The notes beneath the pieces are model-generated. The model was given only the letters and a program-made list of their open reading frames with translations. It had not been told where the DNA came from and made no database searches. A stretch of DNA of 64,000 nt from Bilabrum cf. latius (taxonomy: Eukaryota > Bigyra: Bicosoecida > Bigyra > Bicosoecida), in contig OZ237744.1 in assembly GCA_965178125.1 (NCBI GenBank), positions 806,001-870,000 on the forward strand, given 5' to 3'. The translations under genes were made by a program, and so were the position numbers. Positions 12,244 through 22,923 of this stretch are shown here, one piece after another (position 1 is the first letter of the stretch; every line of letters starts with the position of its first letter).

Positions 12244-15052
12244 TCAATCGAACTCGTCATCGCTGTACCCGCCATCACTGCTCACCTCAGTGTACCCTTC
12301 CGACCCGCTGATGATGCTGTTGCCAGCTAGACCATGGAACCCCCCGGCCTCGGGGCCCTCGGGTCTACTTGCGCCGCTTCGAGCGCCAGCACCAGACGTG
12401 CCGTAGCTGACCGGAGCCCCCGGTCTTGAGCGGGATGAGGATGGCCCTAAACCGCCTAAATCGGCCGACCGAGAGCCTGCGTAACCATAGGAAGCATGTC
12501 GCAGCGAGTCGCGACCCTGCTGCGTGAGCCTGTTGGCTGCCCGTCCGCTTCTCGCGGTGTTGGGCTTGCTGCTCTAGTAGCTGGCATACGACTCGCTCTC
12601 GCTGTCGCCTGGATCCACCGCATGATCTGGGACGGTGCTGGGCAAGTTGAACGGCATGCTACCGGTGCTTTGCATTGTGGGCCAGCTGGGTGATGGCGAC
12701 ATGGATACTGGTGGCACCTGAGCTTGCCTCGCTTGTTCCTGGGGTACCATGGCCCCATCGATTTCGGGAACAGAATGGCCAAAATGTCTCCCTTGATCGC
12801 TGGCAAGGCCGGCGTTCCGCTCATGATTGCCATGTTTCGATGCGAGCTGCCAGCCAGCAGCTTCCTCCGTCACCTCGACAAGGTCGGGCAACGGCTGCAG
12901 GCTCCGATGGCCGTGCGGGATTGGGCCGTCTGCGCTTGGGGACCAAGACTGCCCCGGCTGTACGCTGCTGGAGATGGAGTTGCGACCGGATGGTGCCATG
13001 GTTGGTAGTGTGGCGGGGTCGATGCTTGGGTTGCCGCCGCCCGGCCTGGAGATGGACGGGAGCGCCGCAAGCAGCTTGCGCATGGTGTCACCGTCCAGCT
13101 CCACCCGAGTGAGGGGGCGGGTCGCTAGCCTGCCATCTGACGACGTAGGCTCGCTAGCAAAGTACCGCTTTTCGACCCTGTTAATGTCCACCCGAATGCC
13201 CATGCGGCCCGGCTGCAGCAGCACGTGCGGCTTGCCGCTGCCCACCGTCACGGAAGGCGTCTTTGGCCTCGGCTGCGCACTCACCTCGATCATGGAGGAA
13301 GCCCCATCGCTCTCGAGGGAATCGGGCTTGTCGCCAGGCAGAGCAGAAGCTGATTGGCTCGGACCTGCATTGCTCACGGTACTCTGCCCACCATCGCTTT
13401 CGAGAGGGTCGGGACCCACCAGAGCCACGTTTCCGGTCAGTGCGGCGTCGGAAGCGCTCTGCTGCTAGGGGAGCGACGTGCTGGCAGCCCTCATTGGTCC
13501 AAACGGGTCGTTTGGATCGAATGCCGGGCGGATCTCCATCGCTTCAGGCTATGAAACCGTGGGCTGGAACCCCGCAAGCTCCTTGGGAACAACGGACTCG
13601 TGCTAAGCAGCGTCTTCACCCGCCGCTCCTGAGTCTGCAGCTCCTGGTGTAGGCACAGCAGCCGCCCACTGCACCGACTCGGGACGGTGGGCAGGCGATG
13701 GGAGCGGCGCTCCTCGCTCGACCGCATCCATGAGCTGCGAGAAGCTCCTTAGGTATGCGTCGACTCGGTTTAGCTTGTCTTTCATGCTCACCGTTGCGAT
13801 CAAGCTCCCGTCCATGTAATCCTGCAGCGCCGACAGAACGCCGTCTATCTCCCTCTTGTCGGTCATGATGTCGCGGTGCTTGGCCTCCATCGCCTGCAAC
13901 TTTGTCTAGGCTTTCCGCAGTCTACGCCCCGCGACAGTGGACACTGACTGCTCCGCAAGACGCTAGTCTCGCTCCCTCTGTCGCAATCGCGTCCGAAGAG
14001 AGGCATTTGCCCGCTCGAGTTGCTGGCACTCGTGCCCCGTGCGGGTCATCACCTCAACCACCCTGCCGTAGTCTGCCTCCGCCCTGTTGAAGGCTCTGGC
14101 CGCGGCGTCAATGGTGCTGTGGCCGAGCTCGTACAAGCACGTCTTGAGGGTGTCTCGAGACTGGTGTATCTTCTGCTTGAGCGATTCGGCTTCGTCCTTC
14201 AGTCGAACTTGCTCCCTCGCGAGGAACTTGACCTCTTCTTTCATCGCAAACTCTTGCTCAATCGTCATGCTCCCAATGTCGCCGAGGGTCTTGCAGCCTT
14301 CGGTCGCGGGCTCGATAGGGGTACTGGAGGGAGCCTAGGCTGAATCTGGCTCACTAGGTGCAAATGAAGTGCTTGTTGCAGAACTACGGTCTGGTGAGGC
14401 TTGGTCGGTGACAGTCTTTGGCACTCGCACAGCTTCCGCGTGCCTCTCTCGCACGAGTCCCTCTCGGGCCTCTGACATCCTGTGGTCAAACTCAAGCTTG
14501 TCTCTCAGCGCCTCTCGCTAAAGTTCGTTGATTTGCTCCATCAGCTAGTCTCGCCTGCGGCGCCAAGACAGAGTCTACCGTCTCTGCTAGTCTACCTTGA
14601 GCTTTGAACCAGCAGCCTGCATCTCGCGAGGCAGCAGCCTCGCATCCGCCGCAGACCGCTCTGTCTGCTTGTTCGCAAATTCCGCGAGAAGACTCTTACT
14701 AAGGCCTATTTCTTGCGACAAACTCTTCATGAGTACTTCCACCATGTGCTGTTGAGAGCGAATGAGGCGCTACTACTTCTGATAGTTTACCTTCGGCTGC
14801 TCAGCGTTGTTGGCGTCGTTCTTTTTCAATAGCACCAGTTCTTTAACGCCTTTGATATCTGCAATAATTCTGGCCTATTCCATGGCCTTTGCCTCAACCG
14901 CGCGAGTCAGCCGCTCTTCTCTGTCAAGTAGATGGACTAGCTGGGCGTCAAGGTCCTTAGCTGGTCCAAGCAGCTGCTTTTCTTGAGCAGTTGCAATGGT
15001 GAGCTCGGTCTTATAAACATCATTCTACTATTGTAACAATTTAATGGCGTCT
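12244..15052 (-). CDS. long coiled-coil protein (possibly axonemal), UAG-rich
   Basis: A frame of about 930 codons stays open from near 15052 to TGA at 12244 only if UAG is sense; about 16 TAGs are in frame, twice as a TAG-TAG pair. The first two thirds are Glu/Lys/Gln/Leu-rich heptads ('EQEFAMKEEVKFLAREQVRL', 'KDKLNRVDAYLRSF'); the C-terminal third is Ser/Pro/Gly-rich. The 5' end is unresolved. A 24-base GT-AG stretch (15076-15053) would join an upstream exon ending 'LLRNFYG', and that junction plus 'AQEKQLLGP' faintly recalls GAS8/DRC4 of the nexin-dynein regulatory complex. The similarity is weak, so I only call a coiled coil. The upstream start and the function are inference. Confidence 0.6.
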
Positions 15053-15269
15053 CTGCGGGAAGTGACGTAGTATTACCCGTAGAAATTCCGTAGGAGTGAA
15101 TGCACTCGCGATGGAAGCGAGCGCTGCGAGTGGAACGCTCACTTCTATCGAGCCAGCGAACGATCAGCATCACGTTTATATTTCGAAGAGTACTACGCAA
15201 ATATTCTGTCGTGATCCGTCCCCGATTGCATCGTGGCTTAGATCCTCTAGCTTGGGCTTGTCCGTTCGT
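15053..15269. other. unassigned gap between helicase fragment and coiled-coil gene
   Basis: 217 bases with no frame I can assign securely. It may hold the first exon and promoter of the coiled-coil gene, or the remains of the missing helicase part. No RNA gene is recognisable. Confidence 0.3.
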
Positions 15270-17015
15270 TTAACCGCCACTGGCACTCGGTGTGATGAGC
15301 CCGGGCACGATACCAGCCGCGCCCGCGAGGAAAGCCCCGACCATGGCCACGATGGTGGCGGTCTTGCCAGTGCCCGGGGGGCCCATGCATACGTTCACGC
15401 GCGCCCCGTCCAACGCGCTCTCCGTGGGCCGGATGGCAGCAGCCACTGCCAGCAGCTGCTCCGAGTTGAGCGACGACTCGAGTGCCTTGCGGTGGGGTGC
15501 CTGCAGTCGGGTGGCTGCGAGAACGTCACGGTCCTCCAGCCCGGACGGTATCATTGCACTGGTGCCCTTGCCATGGGCTGCGGGTGCCTCAGGGCAGAAT
15601 CCCCAGTTGCCATTCGCTCGCATCATCTGCCTTGCCCCGTCTAGCAGTATTCTCGAGAAGGCAACGCGTGGCAGCAGCTGGAGTGCAGCCCACTGCCGGG
15701 CGGCGGTTGTGACGCTGCCCAGCACTGCGATGCCGAGCTTGGTCTGCCGGCCCAGCTGCGCCCCACCCCCGGCCACGTGACTCCTGCCGTGTGCAAGCAC
15801 GCCCGCCAACGCCGCAACGAACGGCGACTCCACGACCTTCCGCACCAGCACGGTCACTACCCAGCAGTCTTCGGAGCCCCATCCCTGTCCCTGTCCCTGT
15901 CCCTGTCCCATCCCACTAATCCGGCCGCGATCGCGGCCCCTGCCTCTACCCCGACCTCGGCCCCCACCCCGGTTGCGTTGTTCCCTGGAAGAGACCACCA
16001 CTCCGATGCAGGAGCCCACCGAGGACAGAGCCACCCGTGCCGGTGCCTGCCCGCCCCCGCCCACGCCGCCCCCCGCAGCCTCTTGCACCGCGCGGCCCAC
16101 CAGCACCGCAGTGCCCTAAGAGAAGGAATCCTGCCAGCGAGACCCGCCGGCACCACCTGCGCCGCTCCTTCCCCTTCCCCTTCCCCTTCCACCTCCACTG
16201 CCACCGCTCGGCGCGCCCGCTCTAGACCTCGATGGAGCCTGGCCAGACCCAATGGGGACCTGCAGCTCAAGCGTGCACATCTCAACAAGGACAGGCCCCG
16301 AACTGGCCACGGGAATCGAATGGGGGGCGGACCGAGCTCCCACACTGGCACCGGCAGCCGAGTGTCGAGTTCCCCCTCCTGTGCTCCCAGTGGCCCCCAG
16401 GTCCTCCACCATGCGGTCGCACCGCAATGCAATGCACGGAACGCAGGGCAGAGCAACTTCCCGCAGCCCCCCTTGCGACGCCGTCCCCTGCTGGGGCGGC
16501 CCCCTGAGCCCCGCCTCCTCCGCCCCCTGCTGCAGCTCCGCCCTGGTCTCCTCTACCAGCAGGCTCTCCGCAGTGCCCCTGTAAGCGGCCCAATCGGCGA
16601 GCACGGGGGCGTGCTTGGGTGCGTCGCGCTAGCCGTGGTAGGATTTCACTAGGTCTGTGGAGATGCAGTCCGCGTCCCCGAGGGCCCAGGCGACCGGCCA
16701 GCCCAGTGCTCGCCCAGAAGCAAGTGCTCGGTCGTGCGACGCCAGCGATCCGCCCAGCCTTCCCCACGCGGCTCGATCCACCAAAGACTCTGGGGGCAGG
16801 CGCAGAATCGCAGCGTAGAAAGGAGAGGGACTGATGCCCATCGGTCCAAACAGCCTCGTGCTTCTTGGTAGGCCAGAAGGGAGAACTCCTGCCGGATCCG
16901 TCACAGGGTTTGTAGAAAGCACGCGCTGCTATGGGGTCGCTGGCTAAGATGACAGCACCCGCTCAGAGGTACCGGAAGGCACCGGCTGGCGCCGTGCAGG
17001 ACTTCGAATGCTCAT
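15270..17015 (-). CDS. Sen1/senataxin-like superfamily 1 helicase, truncated after motif I
   Basis: ATG at 17015 to TAA at 15270, 581 residues, with four in-frame TAGs. Sen1/senataxin features appear in order: 'YRGTAESLLVEETRAEL' matches the family's EPLLLEECRAQL segment; 'LGSVTTAARQWAALQLLP' matches the conserved region before the Q motif; 'LNSEQLLAVAAAI' is the Q motif; and 'GPPGTGKTATI' is Walker A (motif I). Everything after motif I, including DEAA-box motif II and motifs III-VI, is missing: the frame ends 25 residues later and no such motifs follow before the coiled-coil gene. A Gly/Gln repeat ('GQGQGQGQG', about 15884-15912) lies in the middle. As it stands it cannot be an active RNA/DNA helicase; truncation, a decayed gene or misassembly are all possible. 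Confidence 0.7.
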
Positions 17016-17208
17016 TTCTCCGGATCTCCCGAGGGCACCGGCAGTCTAGTTCTCAACCTCGTCGGTGAGCAGGCCAACCACAACACACACTGCACACACA
17101 CAGGATGAACAGAATAGGACGGAACGAATGCAGTATGGAGAGAATGGCCCACATTGCGATGAGGCTCACTCGCCCGATGTTATCCCAACGAGATTGTATG
17201 GTTTTCAG

Positions 17209-19850
17209 TCACCCTCGAGGCCCCCCCCCACCGCCAAATCCACCCATCCCGCCAGGTGGTCCTCCCTATTGCGGCTGCTGTCCCATCATCTGCTGCATCT
17301 GGGCCATCTGCTGCATGTACATCATCATCATCTGCGGGTTCATGCCTGGCATGCCGCCGGCAGCCGCAGCGCCTGGCATGCCACCAGTCGCTGGCGCGCC
17401 CATCATGCCAGCCGGAACCCCAGCTCCGAAGCCCCCCGCAGCAGCAACCCCGCCTGCAGCTCCAGGAGCACCGCCACCGCCGCCGTAGAACCCACCAGCC
17501 CCGGCCCCAGCAGCAGCTCCAGCACCGTAACCCCCGGGAGCACCCCCCCCATAGCCCCCCGGAGCCCCGCCTCCGCCCATGCCATACCCCCCGGGAGCAC
17601 CCCCACCGTACCCGCCACCACCACCGCCCCCACCTCCATAGCCACCACCACGACCACCTCCGCCGCCCCCACCTCCACCGCCACCCCTACCCCGGTCAGT
17701 CTTGATGCTAACCTGCAGCTCGCGGCCACGGATGATGGCGCCGTTCATCTGCTGCACGGCCTGCTGGGCAGCGGCGGCGGTCTGGTAGCTGACAAACCCA
17801 TAGCCCTTGCTTTTGCCCGTATTGCGGTCCATGACGACCTTCCCGGACAGGACCGGCCCGAAGAACTAAAACGTCTGCACGAGCTCCTCCTGGGTCAGCT
17901 CGAACGGCAGGTTGTAGATGAAGATGTTGGCGCCCTCTGGGCCTACGTCACCGGCACGGCCCCTGGGAGGCCCCCCTCCCATGCCACCCATGCCACCCAT
18001 GCCGCCGCCCGGACCGCCGCCATATCCACCGGGGCCTCCGCCCATGCCGCCCATCATGCCGCCGCCCATGCCACCATGGGGCGGCCCTCCCATCGCGTCG
18101 CCGCCCATCCTCCGCCTCTCTTTGTCCGCCTTGCTCTCTGCAAAACGCACCTGCACGGGCTCGCCGGTACCGAACACATCCTGCCCGTTGCACTCCTGGG
18201 CGCACGCAGCGGCCTCCTCCGTCGTGCTGAACACGACAAAGCCGAATCCACGGGGCAGACCCCCAGGGCCCTTGACTGCTACGACGTCAGTGATGGTGCC
18301 GAAGCGGCCGAAGGCCTGCCTCATCCGATCATCGTCAGCGGCAGGCGGCAGCTTACCCACGAACAGCTTGAGCTTGGGCTCAGCCCCGCCGGGTCCGCTG
18401 TACCCCCCTCGCCCGGGCGATTGCGCCACTCGCTGCTGGGACCCACCGCCGGCACCATGCGCCGGCTTCACCTGAAGGGCACCGACCGCGCCCGGAAGCG
18501 TGACCTTGAGGTGGAGGTCTTCCTGGGCCTTGTCGGCCGAGGACTGTCCGTGGAAAATCACAAAGCCGCAGCCTGCGGTAAATTTGGAGGGTTGCGCAAG
18601 AGCGCGGGGGCGCGGCAATCAGCAGGCAACAGAACCACAAGCACACAGACACGGAATAGGCAAACCGGCAAGCAATGAACATGCGGGCAGGAAGCAACGC
18701 AATGCAAACAGCGCCCAAATATTAGCACAACGACCCGAAGAAGCAGCAACAGAGACCCGAGCGGCAATCCAGCGCCAATCCAACGAAAGACCCGAGCGGC
18801 AATCCAGCCAATCCAACGAAGATCTGAGCGGCAATCCAGCGGTAATCCAGCCAATCCAACGAAAGACCCGAGCGGCAATCCAGCGCCAATCCAACGAAAG
18901 ACCCGAGCGGCAATCCAGCGGTAATCCAGCCAATCCAACGAAAGACCCGAGCGGCAATCCAGCCAATCCAACGAAGATCTGAACGGCAATCCAGCGGCAA
19001 TCTAGCCAATCCAACGAAGATCTGAGCGGCAATCCAGCGGTAATCCAGCCAATCCAACGAAAGGCCCGAGCGGCAATCCAGCGGCAATCCAACGAAAGAC
19101 CCGAGCATGAACAGGGCAGTGGTCATGTTCATGTGCAAGCGACAGCGGATCCCCAACGATATTCAGAGGTGGGTAGGATGCAAGCAGTCACGTGTGGATG
19201 GAACGGTAATGCGAAATTGTTTGGCGTGTCCCTCGGTGTGTCATGTAGCCGCGGCTGCAGGCCCTCCAGTCGCGAGCTGCTGACCATCGCTCAGATACCA
19301 CTGCATCGTCGTTTGCGTTTCGCCCGATTAGTCTTTTCGAAGTTGTAAGTTGTACGGCCAGGTCCCTCCTGTTGCTTGTTCGAGTCCGAACCACATACAC
19401 AAAAGAACACACGCAAACCAAGGACTCACCTCTGGGTTCTCCGGTCGCCTTGTCACGCAGCAGTGTGAAGTCAGCGATGGGACCATACTTCTCAAACATC
19501 TAACGCACTTCTGAATCAGGCATAGTCTTTGGTACCTGGCCGATGAACAATTTGATAGCTCGCTCTGTGCTAGTTGCAGCGGATGCATCCGTTGAAGCTT
19601 GCATGCCTCCCATCATGGCACCACCCCCAAGTCCACCGGGAGCACCCTTCCCAAATGAAGCCACAGGATCTGCGGACTTGTCACCCGAGGCCCCTTTGCC
19701 AGCCTCGCTCGCCTTTGCCTCGACTACCTCACCACCCGTCTCTGCAACCGCAGGCGTATCACTGGTGCCTTCGTCTGGTTGGGTAGAGCCGCCTGGGGCA
19801 TCTGAGGGGGCCTCCACCTCTTTATTTTCTTCTTCGGCAGGAGCAGACAT
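17209..19850 (-). CDS. CELF/Bruno-like RNA-binding protein with three RRMs
   Basis: Two exons (19850-19430 and 18572-17209) split RRM1 at a phase-1 intron of 857 bases; 594 residues ending at TGA, with in-frame TAGs at 19500, 17866 and 17266. RRM1 has 'LFIGQVP' (RNP2) in exon 1 and 'GCGFVIF' (RNP1) in exon 2, RRM2 'LFVGKLP' and 'RGFGFVVF', RRM3 'IFIYNLP' and 'KGYGFVSY'. A Gly/Met-rich linker separates RRM2 and RRM3, and the tail is Gly/Met/Gln-rich. The layout and the 'NGA...LQV' ends match CELF/Bruno regulators of splicing and translation. In RRM3 the TAG lies between 'LVQTF' and 'FFGPVLSGKV', where plant homologues have Gln and animal ones Leu. The exon junction rebuilds RRM1 exactly, so the model is firm. 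Confidence 0.93.
18740..19110. repeat. minisatellite inside the CELF-like gene intron
   Basis: About 370 bases of imperfect tandem repeats built from two interleaved short units, one around ccaatccaacgaaagaccc and one around gagcggcaatccagcg, arranged in a higher-order period of roughly 40-60 bases with local substitutions (gaagatctg versus gaaagaccc). It lies wholly within the 857-base intron. Apparent peptides in several frames are artefacts of the repeat. Confidence 0.92.
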
Positions 19851-19997
19851 CCTTGAACTCGAAAGCAGCGAGTTTGTGAGCGTCGGCCGCCTGAGCCATT
19901 ATGTTCCGCTTTTTTATCGCGGCGGCGGCGCGGCGCCCGCGCAGAGCGACAAAACAGCCGGTTGCATACTTTTCCTGGTTTTGCGCTTGAAATCAAG
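19851..19997. promoter_or_regulatory. short bidirectional promoter region
   Basis: Only 147 bases separate the start codons of the CELF-like gene (minus) and OSCP (plus). Both promoters and 5' leaders must fit here, so regulatory elements are probably shared. No TATA box is evident; a G/C-rich core around 19920-19945 is the most striking sequence. Confidence 0.4.
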
Positions 19998-21140
19998 ATG
20001 CGCGCTGCCCGAGCTGTTGTGCGAGTTGTCAGATCTACCCGTGCCTTGCGTCTCACGCGACCGGTGAGCCATTTAATCCTTAGATTCGTGGTGTGGTGCC
20101 CCAGCACGCCGAGGCTCCCCAGGCGCCTCGCATGATTTTGTCGTTTGCTTGCCACTGCGGCTACTTAGATGCGTTTGATCACCTGGTCTGCGTATAAATT
20201 TAAAACGTTTACATCTAGCACTTGTTCGTGGGGCTTCTGTAGGCGATATGCAGGTGATCCCGCAGTTCGTTGAAGCTGCTGTTGCAGCGTGCTTGTCACC
20301 ACTGCAGCCCTGAATCTGAGTATCCCACCACCCTCCATTAGTATTTATGTGCAGGTTACTCATGTTCGCTGCCTTGCTACTGGAGCTACCAAGTCCATCG
20401 AGGAGATGGCTAAGGAGGCAGACGAGGATGCGAAGAAGCGCCCAGCGCCAATCAAGCTGCCAATTGGGCTAAAGGATGATGTAAGGAGGGTGGCTGTGCC
20501 CATCTACAGGTCAATTAAGGAAGGGAAGAAGGGGGATCTCTCGTTGGCCGAGACAGCCGTTGAGTTCGAGAAGTTCCTGTACATTGCTACACGGCGCCAG
20601 GTCGTCGGTAGGTTCTTCACCGGTACCAGCATCAGCAAGCAGGGTGCCGCCACGCTTGCCCAGCTCTTGTTCACTAAGAAGATCAAGTCCCTGAAGGACA
20701 TCAAGGACGCGAAGGTTGCTGACGAATTGGTTCCCGACGCCGGCCTCTTCGACGCCTACTTGGATGCGCGGGCCGCCATCGACAAGGTGAAGCTCAACCG
20801 CCGCACCCAGAGCTTCATTGTGTACTCTATCGCGTCCGGCGCTGCCGGGCAGCTGAAGGAGCTCGTGGATGCCCTCCGCGAGATCGATGCCATCGAGACC
20901 GACGTCGCAAAGGTGGTAGTGCAGAGCGCAGCACCGCTGACCGCAGCCCAGCAGAAGGAGGTCAAGTCGAGCCTGTCCAAGCACCTGCCCCCGGGCAAGA
21001 AGACCATGGAGGCGTCCTTCGAGGTGGAGCCCTCCATCGTGGGAGGCCTCTACGTGACCCTTGACAACTACGCGCTGGACCTGTCGGCTGGCAGCTTCCT
21101 GCGCAAGTTCGGGTCCGAGATGGCGGCCGCGCAGCACTGA
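19998..21140 (+). CDS. ATP5PO: mitochondrial ATP synthase OSCP subunit
   Basis: Two exons (19998-20063 and 20355-21140) separated by a 291-base phase-0 GT-AG intron give 283 residues ending at TGA. Exon 1 is a pure Arg/Ala/Val presequence of 22 residues; exon 2 carries the OSCP/delta domain: helical N-terminal part with 'FEKFLYIATRRQVVGRFF', and the C-terminal sheet 'VEPSIVGGLYVTLDNYALD' matching the 'DPSLIGG' signature. OSCP links the peripheral stalk to the top of F1 in the inner mitochondrial membrane. It contains no in-frame TAG, in keeping with a highly expressed gene. A longer open frame starting at 20289 is an intron artefact. Confidence 0.9.
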
Positions 21141-21162
21141 GGTGATTTCGAAGAGGATGATA

Positions 21163-21181
21163 GGATGGATGGATGGATGGA
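21163..21181. repeat. short (ggat)n microsatellite
   Basis: About five copies of the tetranucleotide ggat lie just after the OSCP stop codon, in the 250-base gap before the convergent cyclase-family gene. The rest of that gap shows nothing recognisable. Confidence 0.8.
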
Positions 21182-21390
21182 TTTGTGATCGGATGGGGTG
21201 CCAGCAGGACGGCACGTTGCGTGCAAGGCGGTGAGGACCTGGCAGGAGCGTCGGATAGCTATCGTGAATGCATTGATCGTATCTATCCGGTTACCGCTTG
21301 TGAGCGCCTTGCCCGTCGGGGTGAACGAACATGCAGACACTGAAAATCGCGCGGAGCCATGAACCTTTGCCAAGCAGCATTCGCATTCTT

Positions 21391-22729
21391 TCAATCTCCC
21401 GCCTCGATCGTGGCAGGGAACAGCACAGGTCTGGAGGGCGCCGCGTCCAAAGCCACAGGAGCCACCTATAGCGACAGCAGGTACGCACCATCTGCCAAGC
21501 AGCCTGCTTCGCTCCCTGCTACCCTGCTCTGGGCGGCACCCGCGCCATCGTCGCCACCAGAAGCCCCGGCGTCAGGCACAGACCGGAAGTAGCACAGCTC
21601 GGTGATGAGCTGCTGCGACACGCCTGCTCGCCTGCTCGGAGCACCTGCTCGCACTGGAGTACTTGCTCGATCATCGCTCGCAGCCCACTCCTCCACCACT
21701 GGGTCAGAGGGGGGCTTAGATCCAGCCTCTACCCCCGTACCATCCGGACCAGCCGAGGAGGAGGAGGAGGACCCTGGTGTCGCTGCCTTGGTCGTAGGGA
21801 GGACGGGCAGCTGCTCCAGGGGGACGTGCTCGCCTCTTGCGCCGGTCTGGAAGAAAGTTCGGTGCGCGATCAAGTTGCCACCGTCGTCTTCTCTGTCGGC
21901 GCTCGGCAGGTCCAGCAGCACGTTCGTCACGCCGAGCGTCCTCAGCAAGGCCATGGAGTGCCCGGTCATGTACGGCGGGTTGGATCCCGTCCACTTGCGC
22001 GACCGCTTGTCAGGGGCATTTGGCAGCGTTCGAATGCATACGGCCGTGAATGGAAACGGCAGGGTGTCGGGTTTGGCGGCTCCTTCGCCCGCGGCTGCGG
22101 TCCCTGCTATCGTGGATGGATCGGCAGACGGAGGCACGATGCCAGCCAGGACAGCATCGATACTCGACTCGAAGAGTGGCAAAGCCTTCTTGAGGGCATT
22201 GCCTACCGATAAAGCATCAACCACTTTGTCGGAGGGCTTCCCGGGTGGATATTCATCTGACACGTCACGCAAGCTGGGTGGGTCCACCGTGATAAGGGCG
22301 GCCGGTTCCAAACCTACGCTGCGAGCTCGGGGAATTCCTAATATTTTGTACACAGTAGCAGTGGCTTTGAAGCGGTGCACAACTGGGGCTGGTGGTTTGT
22401 TCGGTCTCTCACGGCATCTGCACGTCTTGCAAAGTGATGCCTCCAGGCAAAATGTGGCCCACACATTCTGTGTGCGTACCGTTTGAGTGGGCGCACAGAG
22501 TCATGGTTGGACAGTTGATAGATGCACCTTTGTCTACGGCGCACACAAAGGATCCAAACGCAACCGGCTCGGATTTAGCAAAGGGGAGACCAAAGGTCTG
22601 GGCTTGGTGCTCGTCTGACATGAGTGGAAGCGCTGGTATGCTCGCATCTACCCCGGAGACCCTATCAACAGCAGCGACAATAGCAAATGGCTTCGCAGTA
22701 GGGGTAGTGTACGTCGCAGTGACCGCCAT
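21391..22729 (-). CDS. cyclase/kynurenine-formamidase-family enzyme
   Basis: Two exons (22729-22413 and 22318-21391) with a 94-base GT-AG intron; 414 residues ending at TGA, one in-frame TAG at 21466. The family signature for metal binding is clear at the end of exon 1: 'SNGTHTECVGHI' (His-x-x-x-Cys/Asp-x-x-x-His type). Exon 2 has 'LLDLPSADREDDGG' followed by 'AHRTFF', typical of the putative-cyclase/arylformamidase family, and near the end 'LLSL' TAG 'VAPVALDAAPSRPVLF', where homologues tend to have Gln or Glu at the TAG position. Members hydrolyse N-formylkynurenine or related amides; the substrate is not known here. A central Ser-rich insert (about 21690-21780) is unusual. Intron choice was dictated by frame: closer AG sites do not restore it. 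Confidence 0.78.
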
Positions 22730-22923
22730 TTTGATGAAGTATCAACCATTGCAAGGGCGCCAGGCACAGCGCCAGGATCATGCGGTGCAGTTGCACAAGC
22801 GGCAGGCCCACCTTGATTCTGGCGGCCTGACGGGATGTGAATACATAGACACAAGCTCATGACACTCGTGATTGGTTAAAGCGTGCGTACAAGGCGTGTC
22901 ACTGTCAAGACCCCAAGCAATCA

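Noticed and set aside
17866-17868. UAG as leucine
   Set aside because: Animal CELF proteins have Leu at this RRM3 position, but plant homologues have Gln, and the paralogue comparisons in the surface family give CAG or CAA, not Leu codons.
18619-19156. Overlapping repeat-containing open frames of 143-160 codons
   Set aside because: They are translations of the intronic minisatellite in several frames on both strands and have no start context or family.
22389-22412. 24-base intron in the cyclase-family gene
   Set aside because: Good GT and AG ends, but removing 24 bases does not restore the downstream frame; the 94-base intron 22319-22412 does.
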